Shown here in pieces: positions 1 to 6,685 of a DNA stretch of 32,664 bases. Position 1 is the first letter of the stretch. Each line of letters opens with the position of its first letter. A program made the translations under genes and the position numbers. The stretch comes from Fidelibacterota bacterium (GTDB lineage: Bacteria; Fidelibacterota; UBA8477): contig JAIPJQ010000015.1 in assembly GCA_021734065.1 (NCBI GenBank), forward strand, positions 1 to 32,664, written 5' to 3'. Under the pieces are notes generated by a model. It worked only from the letters and a program-made list of their open reading frames with translations, searched no databases and was not told the origin of the DNA.

Positions 1-443
1 GCTTTGGAAACTGCCTTGCCCACCACCTTGGCCGCAGCCAGCAGCGACAGATCCACAATCTGATTGCGAATCTCGGCAATGGCTTTGTCCCGCTCAGCCT
101 CAATCTGTCGTTCGGCCTGTTTCATCAGACCCTCGGCTTTGGCTTTTGCGTCTTCCAGGATATCACCTTTCATCTTCTCCGCGGTGGACTTGCCGGCCAT
201 CACAATCTCTTGTGCTTCCCTGCGAGCCTTGGCTACCATTTCATCATACTCTTTGGCAACCTTTTCCGCTTCCAGACGCGCCTCATTTGCCTCAGCCAGA
301 GAGTCTTTGATGAATTTCTCACGCTTTTCCAGCATGTTCATCATGGGCTTCCAGGCCTTGGTTCCCAAAATCAGCAGGACCACCAGGAAAGTGACCCAGG
401 TCCAGAACATGAGCCCGGTGTCAAAACTCATTAGATTTTCCAT
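1..443 (-). CDS. atpF: F0F1 ATP synthase subunit b (partial at window edge)
   Basis: Subunit b is the peripheral stalk that holds the F1 head to the membrane F0 part. The reverse complement from ATG at 443 reads MENLMSFDTGLMFWTWVTF, a membrane helix at about residues 11-28. A long charged alpha-helix follows, rich in E, K, A and R (for example KREKFIKDSLAEANEAR), as expected for the dimerising stalk. GGAGG lies 4 bases before this ATG, which supports the start over the internal Met5. The gene follows atpE and runs off the window after about 147 codons, so its C-terminus and the expected atpH are not visible. Identification rests on architecture and position after atpE. Confidence 0.9.
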   Translation of the reverse strand, partial: MENLMSFDTGLMFWTWVTFLVVLLILGTKAWKPMMNMLEKREKFIKDSLAEANEARLEAEKVAKEYDEMVAKARREAQEIVMAGKSTAEKMKGDILEDAKAKAEGLMKQAERQIEAERDKAIAEIRNQIVDLSLLAAAKVVGKAVSK

Positions 444-479
444 AATACCTCCGGCTGATCCACTGTTACGCTGTCAGAT

Positions 480-704
480 TTACTTCAATACAATCAGCAA
501 GGCCACAACCTCACCGATAATGGCAACACCTTCCAGCAGGAAGAGGGGTAAGTTCACCGCACCGGTGATGGCGCTGGCAGCTTCCGGCTGCCGGGCAATA
601 CCCTCAGCGGCAGCGCTGGCAAGACGACCAATTCCGTAACCGGCACCAATCAAAATTAATCCGACGCCAATCGCAGCGCCCAGATAAGCAATTGCTAGAT
701 CCAT
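480..704 (-). CDS. atpE: F0F1 ATP synthase subunit c
   Basis: This is the proteolipid that forms the rotor ring in the membrane. At 74 residues it is a normal length. Two hydrophobic helices flank the polar loop ARQPE (Arg38-Gln39-Pro40). The ion-binding carboxylate, 18 residues after the loop proline, is Glu58 in LLEGVAIIG. Gly-Val follows Glu58, not the Ser/Thr of known Na+ rings, and helix 1 shows no Gln at the matching position, so proton coupling is more likely (inference). A second Glu (Glu65) sits unusually inside helix 2. A strong GGGAGGT lies 7 bases before the ATG. The gene is separated from atpB by 210 bases and followed by atpF. Confidence 0.95.
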   Translation of the reverse strand: MDLAIAYLGAAIGVGLILIGAGYGIGRLASAAAEGIARQPEAASAITGAVNLPLFLLEGVAIIGEVVALLIVLK

Positions 705-814
705 TTACAAGACCTCCCTTTGGTACTTAGAGCTTGTTTGTTTCGTGTTATTTAATGTCATGTTGTCCATCGTCATTATCTTCACAGACAAGAATTCAGC
801 CTGCCTGTTGTTAG

Positions 815-845
815 ACTGCCGGCTCACACCGGTCAGTAATTTTTT
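815..845 (+). terminator. hairpin plus T-run on the strand opposite the atp genes
   Basis: ACTGCCGG (815-822) can pair with CCGG-T-CAGT (829-837, one bulged T) around a six-base loop. AATTTTTT follows on the plus strand. It has the form of an intrinsic terminator, but no plus-strand gene precedes it. On the minus strand the same hairpin sits in the atpB-atpE spacer and could instead be an mRNA processing or stability element. The rest of 705-914 holds nothing I recognise except the atpE ribosome site. Confidence 0.3.
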
Positions 846-914
846 GAGTGAGAATTGAAAAGAACTTTTGGAATGCTGTGTTGAAATCTGGAGCCCCCTC
901 GCGGCAGAAGTTTA

Positions 915-1733
915 CTAATGATGTGGATGAATTGACATTCCAATAAATACTGCCGAAAGCAATGTGAACACATACGCCTGGACCACACACACAATCATCT
1001 CCAGAAACGTGATGCCCACATTCATGGCCACTGACCCGACCCCCACATAGACATTATGCAGCATAAAAATCGGCGCGAAAATAGCCAGCATGGCCACATG
1101 ACCCGCTGTCATATTGGCAGCAAGTCGCATGGTCAAAGCGAACGGCCGAACGAACATTCCCATGATTTCAATGGGAATCAGGATGAACATCACCGGCCAG
1201 GGAATCCCACCCGGGACAATGTTTTTCCAATGTCCGATAAAGCCATGTTCCTTCACGCCGGCAACAATCACAGCAAAAAAGGTGATGATCGCCAGAGCAG
1301 CCGTCAGATTTACATTGCCAGTTGCTGTGGTCCCGCCATGTCCATGGTTGATATAATTAAAAATGGGGATTAGCCCTAAAATATTCATCGTCACAATCAG
1401 GAAGAAAAAGCTCATGAGCAGGGGTGCGTAGGTGGCGGCATGACTGGCGCCTACATTGGGAATGACGATTGCTGAGCGCACCCAACCAACAATCGTCTCA
1501 AGAAAATTTAGAAATCCCCGCGGGGCGGAAAAATCACCTTTCCGGTACCGGTGTGTGGGGATTAAAAAAAGCGCCATCAAAACGATGGCGGCGATCCACA
1601 ACATGATCACATGTTTGGTAATGGAGATATCGAATGAGCCAATGGAAAGTGGTACCATCACATCACTGTTGGCCACATGCTCAATGATCTTTGCTCCAAT
1701 TGGTTTTCCGGCTTCTTCAACCCCGGCAGACAT
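915..1733 (-). CDS. atpB: F0F1 ATP synthase subunit a
   Basis: Subunit a forms the ion half-channels beside the c ring. The 272-residue protein has several membrane helices and the family signature PFALTMRLAANMTAGH. The essential arginine is Arg203 in that motif. The final helix carries Gln252 in VQAYVFTLL, matching the conserved Gln near the C-terminus. An N-terminal stretch of about 40 residues precedes the first helix. The ATG directly follows the TAG of the upstream atpI-like gene, with GGAG 9 bases before it. A His/Gly-rich loop (NHGHGG, about 129-134) lies between helices. This is a confident assignment. Confidence 0.96.
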   Translation of the reverse strand: MSAGVEEAGKPIGAKIIEHVANSDVMVPLSIGSFDISITKHVIMLWIAAIVLMALFLIPTHRYRKGDFSAPRGFLNFLETIVGWVRSAIVIPNVGASHAATYAPLLMSFFFLIVTMNILGLIPIFNYINHGHGGTTATGNVNLTAALAIITFFAVIVAGVKEHGFIGHWKNIVPGGIPWPVMFILIPIEIMGMFVRPFALTMRLAANMTAGHVAMLAIFAPIFMLHNVYVGVGSVAMNVGITFLEMIVCVVQAYVFTLLSAVFIGMSIHPHH

Positions 1734-2126
1734 CTACTCATTCTCCAAATTTTCAGACACCACCTGCTCCAGCAAAGGCCGGATATGATAAGCTTCACTC
1801 AAGTGCCACGCAAGAAAGTTTATAAGTAAAGATGAGATAAACGGTAACAGTTCAATATTCTCACTGGTAACCATGAGAACAACCCATAAACCAATGAGCA
1901 TTATTTTTGCCATAAAACTATATAACATAAAGGCTTGCGCCTTTTTAAAAGTAAGCCCGTGCTGGCGGGAAAAGAGCCACAATGAGACTGTGGAAATGAC
2001 GATTGGCAGCAACGCTCCGGCCAAAATTGCTACCGCCCAAGTACCCCGATTTGTGATCAATAAACCCACAATTGCCAACCCATTTAAAATGACTGCGGGA
2101 GCTAAAATTTTCACCGCGGGATTCAT
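1734..2126 (-). CDS. AtpI-like four-helix membrane protein of the atp operon
   Basis: This is a small membrane protein with about four predicted helices, starting MNPAVKILAPAVILNGLAIVG. It sits directly between an AtpZ-type gene and atpB, the usual place of ATP synthase protein I, which assists c-ring assembly or ion supply. The reading frame extends to a GTG at 2156. I chose the ATG at 2126 because it overlaps the upstream stop as ATGA, while the GTG would overlap that gene by 34 bases. The sequence is too divergent for me to name it beyond an AtpI-like protein. The role rests on position, length (130 residues) and topology. Confidence 0.65.
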   Translation of the reverse strand: MNPAVKILAPAVILNGLAIVGLLITNRGTWAVAILAGALLPIVISTVSLWLFSRQHGLTFKKAQAFMLYSFMAKIMLIGLWVVLMVTSENIELLPFISSLLINFLAWHLSEAYHIRPLLEQVVSENLENE

Positions 2127-2365
2127 GACGATTTCCCGGAAAACATGAGCTTCCACAATTCATACATCCCGACCACCACACCCAGCAGAGCACAGGTGAG
2201 CAGCCCCCAGGGTTCCCATCCAAATTTTTTATCCAGAAAATACCCCAATAAAGTCATTCCAATGACACTGCCGCTGATCATGGATGCACCAGCCAGGACA
2301 TTATTGTGTGAAGGTTCCTGATCAGAACGATGGGAAGGTGTTTGGTTTGGATTATTCTCAGCCAT
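2123..2365 (-). CDS. AtpZ/AtpI-family F0F1 ATPase accessory protein
   Basis: This 80-residue protein has a hydrophilic, Asn/Pro/Ser-rich N-terminus and then two membrane helices. The pattern GSVIGMTLLGYFLDKKFGW followed by a Gly-rich second helix (ALLGVVVGMYELWKLM) is typical of the AtpZ/ATPase gene-1 family, which accompanies the atp operon and has been linked to Mg2+/Ca2+ transport or assembly. The frame is open upstream, but the ATG at 2365 overlaps the bactofilin stop by 8 bases (ATGGCTGA), which suggests coupled translation. The upstream extension is low-complexity shadow of the bactofilin gene. Confidence 0.8.
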   Translation of the reverse strand: MAENNPNQTPSHRSDQEPSHNNVLAGASMISGSVIGMTLLGYFLDKKFGWEPWGLLTCALLGVVVGMYELWKLMFSGKSS

Positions 2366-2744
2366 TTGATGCGGAAAGCAGGTCTGAAGTATCTTCCGAG
2401 GTGGGTTTGGTAGCGGCCATCGTGCTTTTCCCCTCAAAGACAGCGCCATCCTCAATAATCAATCGACTGGAAACAATATCACCTTTGAGTTTGGCGTATT
2501 TACTCAAAACCACCTTGCCCTTCACCGTGACATCACCCTCTACAACGCCACCCACAATGGCGTATTCACCCGAGAGGCCGCCATGGATAACGCCGGTTTC
2601 AGAAACGGTAACAAATCCGGTGGCCTTCACGCTACCGTCCACCTCACCATTTACATGAATGCTGCCCTGGACAATCATATCACCTGTGACATGACTCCCC
2701 CGGCCTACGATTGTCTCAATGCGTTGTAAGCGACTATTTGACAT
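2358..2744 (-). CDS. bactofilin (polymer-forming cytoskeletal protein)
   Basis: Bactofilins self-assemble into nucleotide-independent filaments and localise cell-wall enzymes or chromosome-segregation factors. The core from about residue 13 to 100 is a beta-helix repeat: VGRGSHVTGDMIVQGSIHVNG, then GxVxG/GDV-type turns every 17-18 residues (EVDGSVKATG, VEGDVTVKG, LKGDIVSS). Short disordered tails flank it, as is usual. The frame opens at a TTG (2750), but the ATG at 2744, just after the peptidase stop, is the better start (128 residues). It follows a membrane-anchored M23 peptidase, a recurrent bactofilin pairing, and precedes the atp genes. The family is confident. Its exact role here is inferred. 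Confidence 0.92.
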   Translation of the reverse strand: MSNSRLQRIETIVGRGSHVTGDMIVQGSIHVNGEVDGSVKATGFVTVSETGVIHGGLSGEYAIVGGVVEGDVTVKGKVVLSKYAKLKGDIVSSRLIIEDGAVFEGKSTMAATKPTSEDTSDLLSASNG

Positions 2745-2746
2745 AC

Positions 2747-3571
2747 TCAATTCTCAATTGCTTCAGGAAAATTACTGCTATTGTACACGGTAAACTCGGG
2801 AATCAGGGAGAGCGGGTCCTGCGGCACACCGTCCAGCCAGATTTCAAAATGCAAATGGGCGCCGGCTGAGTGACCCGTGTTCCCCAGAATGGCAATGGGT
2901 TCGCCCCGATCCACCAATTGCCGGGTTTCCACCAAATTCCGCTCATTGTGCGAGTAAACCGTCATGTATCCGTTTTGATGGTCAATAATGACCATATTTC
3001 CGTAATAATAGGTCCAGCTTGAAAAAACAACATACCCCTTGGCGGCGGCTTTCACAACACGATCATCAATGGAAGAAAGATCCACGCCCATGTGGTCAGA
3101 AAGAGAAAATTTGGATTTCACCCGGAAGGGCGCATTTACAAAGCCACGAATCGGTGGATAGGTGGGCAGGTTTTCCAGCATACCAGCCGTTCGATACATC
3201 CCGCTGGGCAGTGTAATTTCAGTACCCAGTTCTGTGGGATAAGCCGTGAGAACCGAATCGGAATTATCCGGAAGGTCTAGTTGGGCGCCCAGGGACTTGC
3301 GAATAAAATCATTGACCTGCTTGATCCGCTTGTAGTCATCCAGCACACGCTGTACCTGACTACGCTCCTGCACCAGTATGGTATTCTCAGCCGCATATTG
3401 CTCATAATCCAGCGCACGGGGAATCAGATAAATTCCGGACAGGATAAAGACGAACAGCAGAAGCAGCACACCACCAATCAACCACCGCAGTGCCAGTGCG
3501 CTGATTGTAAAGGACCGGCTGGGTTCCTGATTATCCGGCAGTACCAGAAATGTATATTTATCAATTTTCAC
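2747..3571 (-). CDS. membrane-anchored M23 (LytM) peptidase, bactofilin partner
   Basis: This is a predicted cell-wall endopeptidase. It has a short cytoplasmic N-terminus (about 1-26), one membrane helix (about 30-50), a coiled-coil-like stretch (56-95) and a LytM domain (about 138-260). Zinc and catalytic residues are all present: His160 and Asp164 in HMGVD, His208 in VYSHNE, and His239/His241 in AHLHFE, so it should be active. The only start available is GTG at 3571, 4 bases after the parB stop, with GAGAAG upstream. The gene overlaps or abuts the bactofilin gene. In other bacteria such pairs shape the cell, the filament recruiting the peptidase through its cytoplasmic tail. That role is inferred here. 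Confidence 0.88.
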   Translation of the reverse strand: MKIDKYTFLVLPDNQEPSRSFTISALALRWLIGGVLLLLFVFILSGIYLIPRALDYEQYAAENTILVQERSQVQRVLDDYKRIKQVNDFIRKSLGAQLDLPDNSDSVLTAYPTELGTEITLPSGMYRTAGMLENLPTYPPIRGFVNAPFRVKSKFSLSDHMGVDLSSIDDRVVKAAAKGYVVFSSWTYYYGNMVIIDHQNGYMTVYSHNERNLVETRQLVDRGEPIAILGNTGHSAGAHLHFEIWLDGVPQDPLSLIPEFTVYNSSNFPEAIEN

Positions 3572-3575
3572 AGTA

Positions 3576-4487
3576 TCAGCTTCTCAAATTATCCATGATT
3601 TCCAGTAAGCGTTCCAAATCATCAGCGGAGTAGTACTCAATCTCAATCCGCCCCTTCCCCTTTTTATTAGCCTGCTTGAGTTGAACCCGTGTCCCGAAAA
3701 CGGTCATGAGACGCTCCTCCACATTCCGCACAAATATACTTTTTGTGGCACCGCGGGTTGTTTCGGGGTACGATTTTGATTTTTGACTGAGTCGACGCAC
3801 CAACGTTTCCGTCTCCCGCACGCTCAGGGCTTCTTTAATAATACGCCGCCAGAGATTCACCTGCTGTCGCGCATCCTCCACACCCAGTAATGCCCGGGCA
3901 TGTCCCGCACTGATCTGCAGATTCCGCAGGCTGCGCTTGATCTCGTCAGGTAATTTTAACAAGCGCAACGTATTGGTCACCGTGGAGCGGTTCTTTCCCA
4001 GACTTTCGCCCAGCTTTTCCTGGGAAATACCATACTTATCAATGAGCAGCCGGTACGCCTCCCCCTCTTCCACCGGATTGAGGTTCTGGCGCTGCAAATT
4101 CTCGATCAATGCCAGTTCCATCATATCTACATCGGAGTCCACCTCCAGCAGATAGGCCGGGATCTCATCCCACCCCAGTGATTTGGCTGCACGCCAACGC
4201 CGCTCTCCGGCGACGATTTCATAATGATCTTCCACCTGGCGCACGGTAATGGGCTGAACCATACCTTTGGCCTCCAAAGAGGCCGCCAGTTCCTCCAGTG
4301 CTTCCGCATCAAAATCCTGGCGCGGCTGAAAGGGGTTGGGGATAATCGCGTCAATGGGAATCCGGGCAACCGAGCTGCTCAGCGCACCGGTGTCAACATC
4401 CTCGTCCGGACTCTGATACGATTGGATAATGGCTTGTAAACCCTGCCCTAATCGTTTTTTAGGCTGCTTGTTATCCGAATCAGGCAC
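3576..4487 (-). CDS. parB: ParB/Spo0J chromosome-partitioning protein
   Basis: ParB is the CTP-dependent clamp that binds parS and works with ParA in chromosome segregation. In order: a Lys/Arg N-terminal motif with LGQGLQAI (residues 13-20), resembling the ParA-stimulating peptide; the CTP-binding motifs GERRWRA (94-100) and ENLQRQNLNPVEE (129-141); a helix-turn-helix around 150-175 (ISQEKLGESLGKNRSTVTN); and a C-terminal dimerisation region. At 303 residues it is normal length. It starts at GTG 4487, overlapping the parA stop by 8 bases. I found no clear parS (TGTTTCACGTGAAACA) in the window. Confidence 0.97.
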   Translation of the reverse strand: MPDSDNKQPKKRLGQGLQAIIQSYQSPDEDVDTGALSSSVARIPIDAIIPNPFQPRQDFDAEALEELAASLEAKGMVQPITVRQVEDHYEIVAGERRWRAAKSLGWDEIPAYLLEVDSDVDMMELALIENLQRQNLNPVEEGEAYRLLIDKYGISQEKLGESLGKNRSTVTNTLRLLKLPDEIKRSLRNLQISAGHARALLGVEDARQQVNLWRRIIKEALSVRETETLVRRLSQKSKSYPETTRGATKSIFVRNVEERLMTVFGTRVQLKQANKKGKGRIEIEYYSADDLERLLEIMDNLRS

Positions 4488-5241
4488 GCTCCAGGAGCTC
4501 CTCGACTAAATTCATGTAATTCACCGCACCGGTGGATGTGGCGTCATATAAAATAATGGGTTTACCAAAACTGGGCGCCTCACTCAGGCGCACATTACGG
4601 CTGATGAATGTCTTATATACCCGGTCTTTAAAATAGGATTTCACCTCGTCCACCACCTGCTTACTCAGATTCAGACGGCTGTCGTACATGGTCATGACCA
4701 CACCCTCGATAACCAGTGCTTTGTTCACCGATTTCTGTACCTGACGCACCGTGTTTAAAAGCTGTCCCAGCCCTTCCAGGGCATAATATTCACATTGGAT
4801 GGGGATGATGAGCGAATCAGCTGCCGTGAGGGAATTGAGCGTTAATAATCCCAGCGATGGCGGACAATCGATGATGGTAAAATCATACTCATTTTCCAGT
4901 TCTGATAGGGCATTTTTTAGAATGCGTTCCCGGGCAATGGCTGAGATCAGTTCCACCTCGGCCCCCACCAGCGACGGGTTGGCCGGCAAAACATTCAGAT
5001 AAGGTAGCTGAGAGTTTTGAATGACATCCCGCACCGGATTCTGCCCCAGCAGAACCTGGTAAACATTGGGGATTTCGCCATTGATGTGAATACCGATACC
5101 GGTGGTTGCGTTGGATTGGGGGTCCATGTCAACCAGCAGGGTTTTTTGCTCGGCAACCGCCAGACCAGCCGCAAGATTCACTGAAGTGGTGGTTTTTCCT
5201 ACACCACCCTTCTGATTCACAATCGCAATTATTTTTCCCAT
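4480..5241 (-). CDS. parA: ParA/Soj chromosome-partitioning ATPase
   Basis: ParA is the Walker-type ATPase that forms gradients on DNA to move ParB complexes. It begins MGKIIAIVNQKGGVGKTTTS, with the deviant Walker A motif KGGVGKT at 11-17. VDMDPQSNAT and a DCPP Walker B region (FTIIDCPPSLG) follow. The frame continues upstream to 5355, but ATG 5241 begins exactly at the family's usual N-terminus and has AAGGA just before it, giving 253 residues. It is the first gene of the par-bactofilin-atp run and is divergent from the EutN-type gene. Linkage to the atp genes is seen near oriC in several phyla. Confidence 0.97.
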   Translation of the reverse strand: MGKIIAIVNQKGGVGKTTTSVNLAAGLAVAEQKTLLVDMDPQSNATTGIGIHINGEIPNVYQVLLGQNPVRDVIQNSQLPYLNVLPANPSLVGAEVELISAIARERILKNALSELENEYDFTIIDCPPSLGLLTLNSLTAADSLIIPIQCEYYALEGLGQLLNTVRQVQKSVNKALVIEGVVMTMYDSRLNLSKQVVDEVKSYFKDRVYKTFISRNVRLSEAPSFGKPIILYDATSTGAVNYMNLVEELLERA

Positions 5242-5290
5242 AAGTCCTTGATTATCAACAATTTTCACCAACAACCCATCAAAGCGAGGC

Positions 5291-5319
5291 AATATAGCAG
5301 CCCTGCCAGGTAAAAACAA
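5291..5319 (-). promoter_or_regulatory. putative sigma-70 promoter for parA and downstream genes
   Basis: On the minus strand TTGTTT (5319-5314) and TATATT (5296-5291) are separated by exactly 17 bases and lie about 50 bases before the parA ATG. No other convincing promoter was seen before atpB, so this could drive the whole par-peptidase-bactofilin-atp unit. It is called from consensus match only. Confidence 0.5.
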
Positions 5320-5390
5320 CGACCGATAGTAGCCATTCAGCCCGATGCTAAGCAAAGAGATTTTTTATCACAGGCCTCACGCCCTTTCCC

Positions 5391-5419
5391 TTGAATTGTC
5401 TTTCCCCTCCCTCTAAATT
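5391..5419 (+). promoter_or_regulatory. putative sigma-70 promoter for the EutN-type gene
   Basis: TTGAAT (5391-5396) and TAAATT (5414-5419) are 17 bases apart and end 25 bases before the ATG of the shell-protein gene. AGGA lies 6 bases before that ATG. It is back-to-back with the parA promoter, so the two operons share an intergenic region of about 200 bases. Confidence 0.5.
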
Positions 5420-5444
5420 CGCGCCACGAACATAAGGAATTCAG

Positions 5445-5771
5445 ATGTTTTTAGGAACCGTGGTAGGGACAGTCTGGTCAACGAAAAAAGTGGCGGAAGT
5501 CAAGAATCTGCGCTTTCTCATCGTTCACCCCAAAGAATTGGATAAAGCACCGACACAAAGCATGGTGATTGTGGCTGATATCCTGGGTGCCGGTGTTGGC
5601 GAGGATGTCATCTGCGCCTACGGCCATGCCGCCCGGAAAGCCGTCCAGCCTGCCAATCCCACGGAACTTGCCATAGAGGCAGCAGTGATTGGCATTGTGG
5701 ATTCCCTGGAGACCGATGATGAATTAATCCAACGCGTTCTGGCTGCGACAGCGGATAAGCGTGGCACGTAA
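5445..5771 (+). CDS. EutN/CcmL-family microcompartment vertex protein
   Basis: EutN/CcmL proteins form pentamers that cap the vertices of bacterial microcompartment shells. The 108-residue protein shows the family pattern: MFLGTVVGTVWSTKK at the start, LRFLIVHPKELD, then VIVADILGAGVGEDVICAYG (about 42-61) and a C-terminal AVIGIVDSLE strand. The glycine-rich GAGVGE turn and final GIVD are the strongest marks. The C-terminal tail is about 20 residues longer than the shortest members. No hexameric BMC-domain shell protein is in this window, so the gene stands apart from a typical microcompartment cluster. It is followed after 20 bases by an ACT-domain gene, probably cotranscribed. Other shell genes may lie elsewhere, or the pentamer may have another use. 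Confidence 0.88.
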   Translation: MFLGTVVGTVWSTKKVAEVKNLRFLIVHPKELDKAPTQSMVIVADILGAGVGEDVICAYGHAARKAVQPANPTELAIEAAVIGIVDSLETDDELIQRVLAATADKRGT

Positions 5772-5791
5772 CAACTGACGGAATTATTAAC

Positions 5792-6220
5792 ATGGCACTT
5801 AGCGAAGAACAGATTCGAAATATCGTCATCTCAATCCGGGAAAAACTGGGTCCCGATGCCTCCCCGGATTTGATTAAAACCGCCGCCACCGAAGCGATTC
5901 GGGAGATTGATGCACAAAAAACTGATTCGGGTGAGCGGGCTGACCTGACGAACCGTGTGGTCATTTCCATTTTTGGTCATAATAAAATGGGAATCCTGGC
6001 AGGTGTCACAGCGGTGCTGGCAAAAAACCAGTGCAATATCATTGATATTTCACAGAAAATCATGGGTGATTTATTCACCATGATCATGGTGGTCGATATC
6101 AGTGGCAGCCAATTGGATGTGGGGGGACTGAAAAACCAGCTAAACAGTACCGCTAACCAGCTTGGTGTGAAAATTTATATCCAAAATGAAGCGGTTTTCA
6201 CGGCCATGGATCGGTTGTAG
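5792..6220 (+). CDS. ACT-domain protein with possible encapsulation-peptide N-terminus
   Basis: The C-terminal part (about 54-142) is an ACT-type ligand-binding domain of the UPF0237 kind: VVISIFGHNKMGILAGVTAVLAK, then NIIDISQKIMGDLFTMIMVVDI. Such domains bind amino acids or small metabolites. The first 45 residues are extra. Residues 3-19 can form an amphipathic helix with hydrophobics at L3, I8, I11, V12, I15 and L19, followed by a Gly-Pro/Ser-Pro linker, a second helix and a charged linker. This resembles the helices that target cargo to microcompartments, and the gene follows a shell-protein gene. UPF0237 proteins are often encoded next to UPF0210 proteins; here that partner is about 5.5 kb away on the other strand. 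The targeting idea is inference. Confidence 0.75.
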   Translation: MALSEEQIRNIVISIREKLGPDASPDLIKTAATEAIREIDAQKTDSGERADLTNRVVISIFGHNKMGILAGVTAVLAKNQCNIIDISQKIMGDLFTMIMVVDISGSQLDVGGLKNQLNSTANQLGVKIYIQNEAVFTAMDRL

Positions 6221-6685
6221 CTGACTTGGTTATCTCGTAAATCTGAGGATATCAATGATTTTCTGAATATCACCGGAATGCCCTTCCCGGCTAATTCATT
6301 CAATTCGACTCACTTCATTAATATCAATTTGCCGGACCGGCTCTCCCCGGCAAAATCCACTGGACTTCCTATGTTTTGCCGGACGGTACAAGAAGTCATA
6401 AGATACGGCCCAACACTAGGTAATCATGGCTGAACACAGACGATAGCACAGCAAGGAGTTCAAGACCGGAGCGGTGGGGATCGCGCGAAGAGAAAATTTG
6501 GGAAGGGCCGGAGGTGGTGGTTTTAAACCCTGCTAATCCATTGAAAAAACATCAAATCAGGCGATTACTTTGTTGACACGCAATGTTAATATCCACCATA
6601 ACCGCATATACAATATTAGTATAGTCAGTAATTGTCTGTATTAATCCGTGGTAATTCTACGAGCCTGTAGCTTAACAGTACGCGA
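6221..6685. other. 465-base non-coding region between convergent genes
   Basis: No convincing gene was found on either strand. It contains an inverted repeat TTTGCCGG (6328-6335) / CCGGCAAA (6347-6354) with an 11-base loop, and a nearby further copy of the element, TTTTGCCGGACGG at 6374-6386. There is no T-run after the hairpin on the plus strand. A TTGACA near 6572 lacks a matching -10 at proper spacing. It may hold transcript ends of the two convergent genes or the remains of a lost gene. Confidence 0.5.

Noticed and set aside
64..434. Open frames on the plus strand across the atp genes
   Set aside because: They lie antisense to atpF, which has the expected helices and a good ribosome site. 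Their composition looks like a shadow.
728..743. TGTTTCGTG... as a parS site
   Set aside because: Only a half-site of TGTTTCACGTGAAACA is present; the second half does not match.
2366..2455. Upstream extension of the AtpZ-like protein
   Set aside because: It lies inside the bactofilin gene in another frame and has a Pro/Arg-rich shadow composition.
5251..5260. TTATCAACA near the parA start as a DnaA box and origin
   Set aside because: It is a single near-match to TTATCCACA with no cluster or AT-rich unwinding region. It is not enough to call an origin, though parAB-atp linkage fits an origin-proximal position.
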